Positions 1-8,380 of a stretch of 64,000 bases of DNA are shown here, piece by piece (the stretch's first letter is position 1; every line of letters starts with the position of its first letter). The notes beneath the pieces are model-generated. The model saw only the letters and a program-made list of their open reading frames with translations, had not been told where the DNA came from and made no database searches. A program made the position numbers and the translations under genes. The stretch spans positions 62,001 to 126,000 of the forward strand of contig CP121688.1 of the NCBI GenBank assembly GCA_038396625.1, in the 5' to 3' direction. This DNA is from G038396625 sp038396625 (lineage in GTDB: Bacteria; Bacillota; Clostridia; Peptostreptococcales; Thermotaleaceae).

Positions 1-1538
1 AGAGAAAATTTCACCAAGCTAGGTGGAATGAGCCAATTATTATGGAAATGGGAAGAAAAGGAGAAAGGGGAATATTGGTTCCAACAGTAGAAGCAGAAGC
101 GAAAGTTGTAACAGGGGAAACAGAGAATTTAATACCTGCAAACGTAAGAAGAAAAAAAGCACCTGGGCTACCTGAAATGTCCCAAATGCAAGTTTTAAGA
201 CATTATTTACGACTTTCTCAAGAAACGATTGGTGCAGATATAAACATAGATATCGGTCTAGGAACTTGTACAATGAAATACAATCCTAAAATACATGAAG
301 TGCTTGTACGTTCACATAAAATGACAGAATTACACCCATATCAAGATGAAAGCACAGTTCAAGGAATACTTGAAATACTTTATAAAATGGGTGAATTTTG
401 CAAAGAAATTTCAGGTATGGATGTATTTACATTACAACCATCAGCTGGAACACAAGCAATTTATTCTAATGCAGCAATCGTTAGAGCCTATCACGAAGCC
501 AATGGAGAAGGTCAGCAGAGAGATGAAGTGATTACTACGATCCTTTCTCATCCTGGAAATCCTGGAGCTGCAAGTACAGCAGGATATAAAGTAATTACTT
601 TAATGCCAGATGAAAATGGATTACCAGATTTTGAAACATTAAAATCCGTTGTGTCTGAACGTACAGCCGCTTTATTTATTACAAATCCTGAGGATACAGG
701 TATATACAATCCTCGAATTAAAGAATTTACAGACTTAGTACATTCTGTTGGAGGACTTTGCATTTATGATCAAGCCAATTTAAATGGGGTATTTGGAATA
801 ACCAGGGCAAAAGAAAGTGGTTTTGATATGTGCCACTTTAACGTACACAAATCCTTTTCGTCTCCTCATGGATGTCAAGGTCCTGGAGCTGGGGCTCAAG
901 GGGTAACCGAAAAATTGGCCAAATATCTTCCAACACCTACTATAGAGTTTAACGGTGAAAAATATTATTTACAATACAATAGACCAGATAGCATTGGTAA
1001 ATTAAGAAAATTTCATGGAGTTCCCCCAGTAATATTAAGGGCTTATGCATATGTAATGAGTTTAGGAGCAGCAGGTTTAAAAGAAGTAGCGGAACTTTCT
1101 ATATTAAATAATAACTACATGTTAAAGCGTATGCTAGAAGAAATCCCAGGAATTAGTATGCCTATGGCAGAAGGTGTGAAAAGGCTAGAACAAGCTAGAT
1201 TGAGTTGGCAGAAATTAAAAGAAGATACAGGTGTAGGTACAGATGATATTGATAGACGGATTGTGGACTATGGATTCCAAAGCTATTTTACAAGCCATCA
1301 CCCACAGATTATTCCTGAACCTTTTACCCCTGAGCCAGTTGAGACATACTCTAAAGATGACATCGATGAATATGTGGATGCATTTAAAGCAATCGCTTAT
1401 GAAGCATATGAAGATCCTGAAATTGTTACAACAGCACCCCATAATGCTGCGTTATCATCTACCATAGATCCTGAAGGTCTAGTAAGTTATGAAAAATTTG
1501 CTTGTACCTGGAGAGGATTTAAGAAAAACATGAAATAG
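1..1538 (+). CDS. gcvPB: Glycine dehydrogenase (decarboxylating) subunit 2, 5' end outside window
   Basis: This is the C-terminal-type subunit of the two-subunit P-protein of the glycine cleavage system. It decarboxylates glycine with pyridoxal phosphate and passes the aminomethyl group to lipoyl-GcvH in the cytoplasm. The PLP lysine lies in the motif NVHKSFSSPHGCQGPGAG (Lys codon 849-851). The frame is open from base 3, and the residues before the first internal Met (42) read KFHQARWNEPII, a normal GcvPB N-terminus, so the true start lies just upstream of the window and the Met at 42 is internal. About 510 residues are visible, close to full length. Other gcv genes are presumably upstream. 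A terminator follows at 1634, so this is probably the last gene of its operon. The identification is firm; only the start is missing. Confidence 0.95.
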   Translation, partial: RKFHQARWNEPIIMEMGRKGERGILVPTVEAEAKVVTGETENLIPANVRRKKAPGLPEMSQMQVLRHYLRLSQETIGADINIDIGLGTCTMKYNPKIHEVLVRSHKMTELHPYQDESTVQGILEILYKMGEFCKEISGMDVFTLQPSAGTQAIYSNAAIVRAYHEANGEGQQRDEVITTILSHPGNPGAASTAGYKVITLMPDENGLPDFETLKSVVSERTAALFITNPEDTGIYNPRIKEFTDLVHSVGGLCIYDQANLNGVFGITRAKESGFDMCHFNVHKSFSSPHGCQGPGAGAQGVTEKLAKYLPTPTIEFNGEKYYLQYNRPDSIGKLRKFHGVPPVILRAYAYVMSLGAAGLKEVAELSILNNNYMLKRMLEEIPGISMPMAEGVKRLEQARLSWQKLKEDTGVGTDDIDRRIVDYGFQSYFTSHHPQIIPEPFTPEPVETYSKDDIDEYVDAFKAIAYEAYEDPEIVTTAPHNAALSSTIDPEGLVSYEKFACTWRGFKKNMK

Positions 1539-1633
1539 TAAACCAGGTTAAGAAGTGTAGAGGTAGAAGCAAAATTTATTTACTATTCAGTATATATGAA
1601 TGCGAAGCATAAAGTAGTATAAAAATAAAAAAC

Positions 1634-1666
1634 CAGTGGGAGAAATAATTCTCTCGCTGTTTTTTT
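1634..1666 (+). terminator. Intrinsic terminator after gcvPB
   Basis: A 10-bp stem (1634-1643 with 1650-1659, two G-U pairs, AATAAT loop) is followed by seven T. It lies 95 bp after the gcvPB stop and separates it from the next gene. Confidence 0.85.
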
Positions 1667-1778
1667 AACAATTAGATTAAGGAGAGCTGACAAAATAAGT
1701 ATAGTAGAGAGGCACACGGGCACATTGTGTCCTTGTCTGTAAAATAAATAGTATTTACTACAGAAAGGAAGCTTTTTG

Positions 1779-2900
1779 ATGATAAAAAAAATAGGACTTA
1801 TTATAAATCCTGTGGCTGGAGTGGGTGGAAAAGCTGGTTTAAAAGGGAGTGATCATCCAGAAATTATTCAGTACGCCACAAAGCTAGGCATAACATCAGA
1901 GTCTAAAAAAAGAGCGCAAATAGCACTGCAAGAGATATTTCATTCTTATAAAGATCAAGTAGATTTTATAGCAGCTCCAAGTGAGATGGGTGAAGATGTA
2001 GTCAAAGAAATTGGATTTAGAGCAAAAACTTTAGGAAACATTAAAACTGGTCAAACAACATCCAGTGATACCGAAAAAATAGCAATGGAAATGAAGCAAG
2101 TGGGAGTAGATCTCTTGTTATTTGTAGGAGGAGATGGAACAGCACGTAATATTTATAATGCTGTGAATACGTCTATTCCTGTTTTGGGTATTCCTTCTGG
2201 TGTCAAAATGCATTCCTCCGTTTTTGCAATCACGCCTAAAATTGCTGGACAGTTAGTTTACAAGTATTTTCAATATGGCTTGAGCATTAGAGAAGCTGAG
2301 GTAATGGACATTGATGAGGAGCTATTTCGTCAAGGCAAAGTGGTTACAAGGCTATATGGATATTTAAAGGTTCCAAGGGACATAAACTTGGTTCAAGGAA
2401 CGAAGGTGGGAGGTATCAATCATGAAGCTTCTATGTTAAATGGGATAGCTGCTGCTGTTATTGAAAAAATGCAAAGAGATAGTGAGGCTATGTATATTAT
2501 TGGACCAGGAACAACTACAAGTGCAATTACAGAAAAATTAGGCTTGGAGGGTACATTGCTTGGGGTTGATGTGGTGTACAAGAATAAAGTCATAGCAAAG
2601 GATGTCGATGAAATAACATTGCTTGGTCTCATCAAGAATCGATCAGCAAAAATTATTGTAACACCTATTGGTGGGCAAGGGTATGTTTTTGGAAGGGGAA
2701 ATCAACAAATAAGCCCACAAGTGATCGAGCTAGTTGGCAGAAATAATATTATTATTGTATCAACTGTTGAAAAAATTACGTCTATAAAGAATAATTCTTT
2801 ATTTGTTGATACTGGCAGCGAAGATGTGGATCATATGCTACGAGGTACATATAGAATTGTTACTGGATATGGAAGAGAATATGCTTGTAGAATCCAATAG
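1779..2900 (+). CDS. ATP-NAD kinase-like protein (COG3199 type)
   Basis: A cytoplasmic protein of the ATP-NAD/diacylglycerol-kinase superfamily, about 373 residues. It begins with the nucleotide-binding strand IGLIINPVAGVGG and carries the family signature FVGGDGTARN near residue 115, followed by LGIPSGVKMHS. This long form is related to, but not the same as, classical NAD kinase (about 270-290 residues); its true substrate is not established, so NAD phosphorylation is only a possibility. The start is ATG 1779, eight bases after AAAGGAA. An in-frame TTG at 1776 is too close to that Shine-Dalgarno. It sits alone between two terminators. Clostridial relatives often lie near glycine or acetoin genes (from memory). 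Confidence 0.8.
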   Translation: MIKKIGLIINPVAGVGGKAGLKGSDHPEIIQYATKLGITSESKKRAQIALQEIFHSYKDQVDFIAAPSEMGEDVVKEIGFRAKTLGNIKTGQTTSSDTEKIAMEMKQVGVDLLLFVGGDGTARNIYNAVNTSIPVLGIPSGVKMHSSVFAITPKIAGQLVYKYFQYGLSIREAEVMDIDEELFRQGKVVTRLYGYLKVPRDINLVQGTKVGGINHEASMLNGIAAAVIEKMQRDSEAMYIIGPGTTTSAITEKLGLEGTLLGVDVVYKNKVIAKDVDEITLLGLIKNRSAKIIVTPIGGQGYVFGRGNQQISPQVIELVGRNNIIIVSTVEKITSIKNNSLFVDTGSEDVDHMLRGTYRIVTGYGREYACRIQ

Positions 2901-3086
2901 AGATATATTTCATTAATCAAGTGAAAGCCAGTGTTCTTTGTTTATTATTAAATCTATCATATGAAAAAGCATTAAGAGATAGGGGAATGATAAGTTCTCA
3001 CCCCAAAATAGAAATGTGGAGCATAAAAAAATGATTATTTTTAAAGAAAAAATTAAATAGAATTATTTATAGTTTTTGCAAGAAAA

Positions 3087-3120
3087 AAAACTCTAGATTC
3101 ACTTTATCTAGAGTTTTTTT
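3087..3120 (+). terminator. Intrinsic terminator after the ATP-NAD kinase-like gene
   Basis: An A/T-extended stem centred on ACTCTAGA (to 3097) and TCTAGAGT (3107-3114) runs into a T-tract. It lies in the 462-bp gap 2901-3362. The rest of that gap holds AT-rich sequence, a Shine-Dalgarno-like AAGGAGGAG at 3170-3178 with no gene behind it, and the hutU leader hairpin. Confidence 0.85.
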
Positions 3121-3286
3121 GGCGTAGATACCTACTTTTATTTTAGATATCTAAAACATAGAAAAAACAAAGGAGGAGAGTAGGCGATATACGACTAAAA
3201 ATAAAACAATAATAAAAATAGTTAAAATATTTAGAAAACAGGGACGGTATGGGGACGATAATTCTTTATAATAAAAATAAATAAAG

Positions 3287-3324
3287 CAGCGCGTACAAAC
3301 ATAGGTCCTTTATTCGTTGCGCTG
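3287..3324 (+). other. GC-rich inverted repeat in the hutU leader
   Basis: CAGCGC (3287-3292) and GCGCTG (3319-3324) are perfect inverted copies around a 26-base loop. They end 38 bp before the hutU start and stand out in AT-rich surroundings. A TATAAT at 3267-3272 lies just upstream but has no good -35, so whether the repeat is in the transcript or is a protein site is unclear. Confidence 0.4.
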
Positions 3325-3362
3325 TATTTGAAAGTGGTAAATTTTATAAGGGGGGAAAGTCT

Positions 3363-5393
3363 ATGATAAGCAATATGGATATTTCTAATGCAATGACAAT
3401 TAAGCTAGATCCAGTTTTACCTGAGTATCCAAAGTTTGTTGAAGGAATTAGGAGAGCGCCAGATAGAGGATTTAGGTTAACGCAAGCACAAACAGAAATC
3501 GCATTAAAGAATGCCTTGCGGTATGTGCCCGAAGAACTCCACGAAGTATTGGCACCAGAGTTTTTAGAAGAACTCCAAACTAGAGGAAGAATATATGGAT
3601 ATCGTTTTCGACCAGAAGGACGCATTTGGGGAAAACCGATTGATGCGTACAAAGGAAATTGTACAGAAGGAAAGGCTTTTCAAGTAATGATGGATAATAA
3701 CCTAGACTTTGAGGTAGCGCTATACCCTTATGAACTTGTCACCTATGGAGAGACAGGAAGCGTATGTCAAAATTGGATGCAATATCGATTAATCAAAAAA
3801 TATCTAGAAGTGATGACTGAAAATCAAACTTTAGCCATTGCATCTGGTCACCCCTTGGGACTTTTTAAATCAAAGCCAGATAGTCCAAGAGTAATTATCA
3901 CCAATTCATTGATGATAGGGATGTTTGATAACCTAGAGGATTGGGAAATTGCAGAGGAAATGGGCGTGGCCAATTATGGTCAAATGACGGCAGGTGGCTG
4001 GATGTACATCGGTCCACAGGGGATTGTTCATGGAACATTCAATACCTTATTACATGCAGGGCGCTTAAAGTTAGGCTTAGGGCCAGATGATGATTTAAAA
4101 GGCAAGCTATTTGTTACTTCTGGACTAGGGGGTATGAGTGGTGCGCAGCCGAAAGCCGTGGAAATTGCCAAAGGAGTAGGAATTGTTGCAGAAGTAGATT
4201 ATTCAAGGATTAAAACCAGATATGATCAAGGCTGGGTAAGCAAAATATGTGATAATGCAGCAGATGCATTTGCCTTAGCTCAAGAATATTTAGATAAGAA
4301 AGAATCCATCTCTATCGCATTTTATGGGAATGTTGTGGACTTACTAGAATATGCAGTAAATCATCATATTCATATTGACTTACTTTCTGATCAAACTTCC
4401 TGTCATAATGCCTATAATGGAGGATATTGTCCACAGGGACTTACCTTCGAAGAAAGAACAAACATGTTGAAAGAAGACAGAGAACAATTTAAAAAATTAG
4501 TAGATCAATCATTAAATCGCCACTTCCAAATGATTAAGGCATTGGTTCAAGGAGGAACTTATTTCTTTGACTATGGAAATTCCTTTATGAAGGCCATGTA
4601 TGATGCAGGCGTAAAAGAAATTTCTAAAAATGGTGTAGATGAGAAGGACGGCTTTATTTGGCCATCCTATGTGGAAGACATTATGGGACCTCGATTATTT
4701 GATTATGGCTATGGACCTTTTAGATGGGTTTGTCTAAGTGGAAAACATGAAGATTTAATGAAAACAGATAAAGCAGCCATGGAATGTATCGATCCAAATA
4801 GAAATGGAACAGATCGAGATAATTATGTATGGATCAAAGATGCAGAAAAAAATCAATTGGTGGTAGGTACACAAGCCAGAATTCTCTATCAAGATCACTG
4901 GGGTAGAACAAAGATTGCTTTAAAATTTAATGAGATGGTACGGAATGGGGAAATAGGCCCTGTGATGCTAGGAAGAGATCATCATGATGTAAGTGGTGTA
5001 GACTCACCCTTTAGAGAAACAGCCAACATAAAAGATGGCAGTAATGTTATGGCAGATATGGCAACCCATTGTTTTGCAGGAAATGCATCAAGAGGAATGA
5101 GTTTAGTTGCACTACATAATGGTGGCGGCGTAGGAATTGGTAAATCTATCAACGGTGGTTTTGGTATGGTTCTAGACGGAAGCGAAAGAGTAGATACCAT
5201 ATTACAATCTGCTATGCCATGGGATGTTATGGGTGGTCTTGCAAGAAGAGCTTGGGCGAGAAATGAAAATTCTATAACCACAACCATGAAAATCAATGAG
5301 GAAGACAAAGGGATCAATCATATTACGATACCTTTTATCCCCAAGGAAGATTTAGTAAAAGATTTAGTTTGCAAGGCTTTTGCAGATAAATAA
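3363..5393 (+). CDS. hutU: Urocanate hydratase, long clostridial form
   Basis: Urocanate hydratase (urocanase) adds water to urocanate to give imidazolonepropionate, the second step of histidine breakdown, using tightly bound NAD+. The protein is 676 residues, longer than the roughly 550-residue Bacillus/Pseudomonas enzyme but typical of the long form in clostridia and fusobacteria. Visible family motifs include YGETGSVCQNWMQ, the NAD-binding GLGGMSGAQP near residue 255, DQTSCHNAYNGGYCPQG, LGRDHHDVSGVDSP and HNGGGVGIGKS. The start is ATG 3363 behind AAGGGGGGAAAG. No hutH, hutI or ftcD is in the window, so the rest of the pathway must be elsewhere. A YjiH-type membrane protein follows 215 bp later. 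A HutP-family gene is present at 49.5 kb, but no UAG-repeat pattern is evident in this leader. Confidence 0.93.
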   Translation: MISNMDISNAMTIKLDPVLPEYPKFVEGIRRAPDRGFRLTQAQTEIALKNALRYVPEELHEVLAPEFLEELQTRGRIYGYRFRPEGRIWGKPIDAYKGNCTEGKAFQVMMDNNLDFEVALYPYELVTYGETGSVCQNWMQYRLIKKYLEVMTENQTLAIASGHPLGLFKSKPDSPRVIITNSLMIGMFDNLEDWEIAEEMGVANYGQMTAGGWMYIGPQGIVHGTFNTLLHAGRLKLGLGPDDDLKGKLFVTSGLGGMSGAQPKAVEIAKGVGIVAEVDYSRIKTRYDQGWVSKICDNAADAFALAQEYLDKKESISIAFYGNVVDLLEYAVNHHIHIDLLSDQTSCHNAYNGGYCPQGLTFEERTNMLKEDREQFKKLVDQSLNRHFQMIKALVQGGTYFFDYGNSFMKAMYDAGVKEISKNGVDEKDGFIWPSYVEDIMGPRLFDYGYGPFRWVCLSGKHEDLMKTDKAAMECIDPNRNGTDRDNYVWIKDAEKNQLVVGTQARILYQDHWGRTKIALKFNEMVRNGEIGPVMLGRDHHDVSGVDSPFRETANIKDGSNVMADMATHCFAGNASRGMSLVALHNGGGVGIGKSINGGFGMVLDGSERVDTILQSAMPWDVMGGLARRAWARNENSITTTMKINEEDKGINHITIPFIPKEDLVKDLVCKAFADK

Positions 5394-5405
5394 ACAATCA
5401 AGGGA

Positions 5406-5463
5406 GCTTTCCAGGAATCATATGCATAAAGCAGAGGCTTACATGATAGGATTCTTGGAAAGC
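5406..5463 (+). repeat. Inverted repeat between hutU and yjiH-like gene
   Basis: A 14-base arm (5406-5419) pairs with 5450-5463 with one G-U mismatch and a 30-base interior. There is no T-tract, so it is not a classical terminator. It may act as an mRNA processing or stabilising hairpin that uncouples hutU from the downstream gene. Confidence 0.55.
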
Positions 5464-5608
5464 ATTATAAAATAAAGAATTATTTGCTATAACTTATTGT
5501 ATGGAACTGTGATCTGGGATGAAATTTTAGGCTTCACAAAAACCTCTACTGATTTCAAAGATCTAAAAAAATTATCCCAAGTACGAAAAAATAGGGAGGA
5601 TAATTTGT

Positions 5609-6961
5609 ATGGAAAATGCCAGTATAGAGAAAAGAAATAGCAGTGGACTTGTGAGATTTTTATTGTTCACATTTATAGGGATCTATATCTTTTTCGTCCC
5701 TGTTGTGATAGGGAGTGGAGAGGCAAAAGTACCTCTTGTTCATCTAGTGGACGCAATAAAAGGAGGCATTGGAGGAGCGCTGGACTTTGTTGTAACAGCG
5801 AATGTACTGCTCTTGGTTATAACCTTTAGTATTACAAAGTTTACAAATAAGAGCACCTCATTTTTTAAGACATTTCATGAAAAGGACAACATGGTTACCG
5901 GTCTTTTGTATCTTTTGTCAGCAATATTTGCTTTTATCATGATCACAGGTAAGGGTCCGGTTTCCATTCTTGACGAAGAAGTTGGAGGTCTAGCAATTTA
6001 TCTTGCTGGAAGTGTACTCATTACAGTGACAATTGCGGGCTGGCTCGTTGTATTTTTAATTGAATTTGGGTTTTTAGAGTTCTTAGGAACTTTGATGGAG
6101 CCCTTGATGAGAAGCATATTTAAGTTGCCGGGTCGTTCTTCAGTTGATGCGTTGGCCTCTTTTGTAGTGGCACCTGCAGTTGGCGTATTTATAACCAATA
6201 AGCTTTATGTAAATGGCAGTTATACGGAGAAGGAAGCCTGTTGTATTACCACAAATTTCAGTGTATGTAGTCTTGGCTTTTTTGCACTTCTTGTATCGAT
6301 AGGAGATGTTGTTCACTTATTCCCACATGTCATCATTACATCTTTGATTATTGTCTTTATCATGGCAGCCATCGTGATCCGCATACCACCCCTTTCTAGA
6401 AAAAGGGACGTGTATTTTGACGGTCGTGTGCAAACAGAAGACGAAAGAAAATCTGCTCCTTATGATTGGGCAATTTTTAGCAGAGCATTTAAAGCAGCTA
6501 CCGAAAAGGCTGCAAGTTCAGATCTAAAGATCCTATATAAAAGTAGTATTGATGCAGTATTTTTTGCACAGAAGATCGTTGCGTATGTATTGTCTATTGC
6601 CGTTATTTCATTAATTATAGCAAATTACACCCCTGTATTTACATGGCTTGGAGCACCTATTGCACCAGTATTGAATTTATTGGGACTGCCCAATGCTGCA
6701 CAAATCGCACCGGCATGCTTAGTAGGGATCGCAGAAATTGCGCTTCCAGTCTTGATCATTGCAGGTCAGGGAATTGCAGAAATGAGTGTCTTCTTTATCA
6801 TTGTACTTTCTACTGTACAAATCATTTTTTTTACAGAAAGTGCCAATGCTATGATGGAGGCAGATATGCCCATTAATTTTGCAGAACTTGTCATTATTTT
6901 CTTAGTGAGAACAGCAGTAGCGATTCCACTAGTGGCCATTGTAGCACATATGCTTTTTTAA
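5609..6961 (+). CDS. YjiH family membrane protein (nucleoside-recognition/GATE domain)
   Basis: A polytopic inner-membrane protein of 450 residues with about ten hydrophobic segments, of the YjiH family carrying a nucleoside-recognition (GATE) domain. Members are predicted transporters or channels without a proven substrate; several sit next to histidine-use genes, which fits hutU immediately upstream and suggests, as inference only, uptake of histidine, urocanate or an imidazole product. The start ATG 5609 lies eight bases after GGGAGGA. The GATE-like half is visible around residues 150-210 (LPGRSSVDALASF, VGVFITNKLYV) and again near the C-terminus. A 17-bp perfect palindrome follows at 7004. 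Confidence 0.8.
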   Translation: MENASIEKRNSSGLVRFLLFTFIGIYIFFVPVVIGSGEAKVPLVHLVDAIKGGIGGALDFVVTANVLLLVITFSITKFTNKSTSFFKTFHEKDNMVTGLLYLLSAIFAFIMITGKGPVSILDEEVGGLAIYLAGSVLITVTIAGWLVVFLIEFGFLEFLGTLMEPLMRSIFKLPGRSSVDALASFVVAPAVGVFITNKLYVNGSYTEKEACCITTNFSVCSLGFFALLVSIGDVVHLFPHVIITSLIIVFIMAAIVIRIPPLSRKRDVYFDGRVQTEDERKSAPYDWAIFSRAFKAATEKAASSDLKILYKSSIDAVFFAQKIVAYVLSIAVISLIIANYTPVFTWLGAPIAPVLNLLGLPNAAQIAPACLVGIAEIALPVLIIAGQGIAEMSVFFIIVLSTVQIIFFTESANAMMEADMPINFAELVIIFLVRTAVAIPLVAIVAHMLF

Positions 6962-7003
6962 TAGATAAGTTCATAAGTCTGTAGCAATGCATTACTTTGT
7001 ATC

Positions 7004-7047
7004 CCTGTAGTAGTAAATCTCATCTAGAGAAGATTTACTACTACAGG
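7004..7047. repeat. Perfect 17-bp inverted repeat with 10-base loop
   Basis: Arms 7004-7020 and 7031-7047 are exact reverse complements and the loop is CATCTAGAGA. No T-tract follows on either strand. It lies between yjiH-like and the CoA-transferase and is the only clear boundary between them. It may end or stabilise the hutU/yjiH transcript, or bind a protein. Confidence 0.75.
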
Positions 7048-7152
7048 TAAAAGATAAATAGATAAGAGAAAAATAGATAGATCCTAAGAAAAATTTTAGG
7101 TAGGGGAAATTGTAAAGGAAAGGATGGAAAAAAGCTGTAAGGGGGATGTCTT

Positions 7153-8340
7153 ATGAATAGCGCGTTGAGCGGAATAAGAGTTATAGATTTTAGCAGGGTG
7201 TTGGCAGGTCCATTTTGTACCATGAATCTTGCAGATATGGGTGCAGAAGTGATTAAGATTGAACGACCTAAGTATGGGGATGATAGTCGAAACTTTGGGC
7301 CCTTTAAAAATAAAGAAAGCAGCTATTATGGGTATGTGAATAGAGGTAAAAAAAGCATTACCTTGGATTTGAAAAATCCGAAAGCAAAGGAAATCATTAA
7401 GGACTTAGTAAAGCAAGCAGATGTAGTAGTAGAGAACTTTAAACCAGGGGTAATGGAAAAGCTAGGATTTGGTTATGAGGTGTTAAGAGAAGTCAATCCA
7501 GGTCTTGTATACTGTTCTATTTCTGGCTTTGGTCAATATAGTCCCTATAGCAGTAGACCAGCTTATGATATCGTGGCACAGGCTATGGGAGGAATGATGA
7601 GTATTACGGGATTTCCTGAAAATCCTCCTACACGGGTTGGGAGCTCTTTAGGAGACATCAGTGCAGGATTATATGCTGCTTTTGGAATTGTAACAGCTTT
7701 ATTACATAAACAAAAAACAGGTGAAGGTCAATATGTGGATGTGGCAATGATGGATAGTGTATTTACTTTCCTAGAGAGTAATATCGTTCGTCATACTGTA
7801 GGAGGGGTACTACCTGAAAGAGTAGGTAGTAGACATCCGATTAGTGCTCCTTTTGATAGCTTTAAGGCAAAGGATGGTCTAGTGATTATTGCAATTGCCA
7901 GCGATCACCATTTTTCAAAGCTATGTGATATTATGAAGCAGCCCGAATTGATGCAGGATGAAAAATTTTGCACCGATCCTAATAGAGTGCTAAATGAGAA
8001 GGAATTAAAAACCATTATTGAAATGTGGCTTGGACAATTTACCGTAGATGAAGCAATAAAAGTCATGATGGAGCAGGGAATTCCTTGTTCACCAATATTA
8101 AATATTGAACAGGTCTGTAAAGATCCTCATATAGAGGCAAGAGAGATGCTTGTTGAAGTAGAGCATCCTGCTGCAGGAGCTATAAAAATACCAGGGAATC
8201 CAGTGAAATTATCAGTAACTCCTCCAATGGTTAAAGAACCTGCTCCTATTTTAGGGGAACATAATGAAGCTATACTTAAACAATTTTTAGCATATGATGA
8301 TGGCCAAATAGCTCAATTTAAAGAAGATAATGTTATATAA
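7153..8340 (+). CDS. Class III (CaiB/BaiF-type) CoA-transferase
   Basis: A family III CoA-transferase of 395 residues that moves CoA between carboxylic acids through an aspartyl-CoA thioester. It opens with LSGIRVIDFSRVLAGPF, the usual CaiB/BaiF N-terminus, and the candidate catalytic aspartate is Asp139 in RPAYDIVAQAMGG. Later motifs (SLGDISAG, KQKTGEGQYVDVAM) are also typical. The start ATG 7153 follows AAGGGGG. It is the first gene of a four-gene set with acyl-CoA dehydrogenase, EtfB and ferredoxin-EtfA, 40 bp apart from the second. Context therefore says it activates an enoic acid and releases a saturated acid, as CarA does for caffeate in Acetobacterium. The substrate cannot be read from sequence. 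Confidence 0.88.
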   Translation: MNSALSGIRVIDFSRVLAGPFCTMNLADMGAEVIKIERPKYGDDSRNFGPFKNKESSYYGYVNRGKKSITLDLKNPKAKEIIKDLVKQADVVVENFKPGVMEKLGFGYEVLREVNPGLVYCSISGFGQYSPYSSRPAYDIVAQAMGGMMSITGFPENPPTRVGSSLGDISAGLYAAFGIVTALLHKQKTGEGQYVDVAMMDSVFTFLESNIVRHTVGGVLPERVGSRHPISAPFDSFKAKDGLVIIAIASDHHFSKLCDIMKQPELMQDEKFCTDPNRVLNEKELKTIIEMWLGQFTVDEAIKVMMEQGIPCSPILNIEQVCKDPHIEAREMLVEVEHPAAGAIKIPGNPVKLSVTPPMVKEPAPILGEHNEAILKQFLAYDDGQIAQFKEDNVI

Positions 8341-8380
8341 AAATATATGATTTAATTACAAACAAAAAGGGGGATTTGAA

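Noticed and set aside
3121..3362. A second HutP-type UAG array in the hutU leader
   Set aside because: TAG triplets occur at 3125, 3144, 3159, 3181, 3219 and 3232 with spacings of 19, 15, 22, 38 and 13, which is what AT-rich DNA gives by chance; there is no regular pitch and no terminator in front of hutU.
4982..5317. A 111-residue minus-strand frame within hutU
   Set aside because: It is antisense to conserved hutU sequence, with no ribosome site or codon logic.
5406..7047. The inverted repeats at 5406 and 7004 as ends of a mobile element
   Set aside because: Their sequences are unrelated to each other, each is a self-contained hairpin, and the gene between them is a membrane protein, not a transposase.
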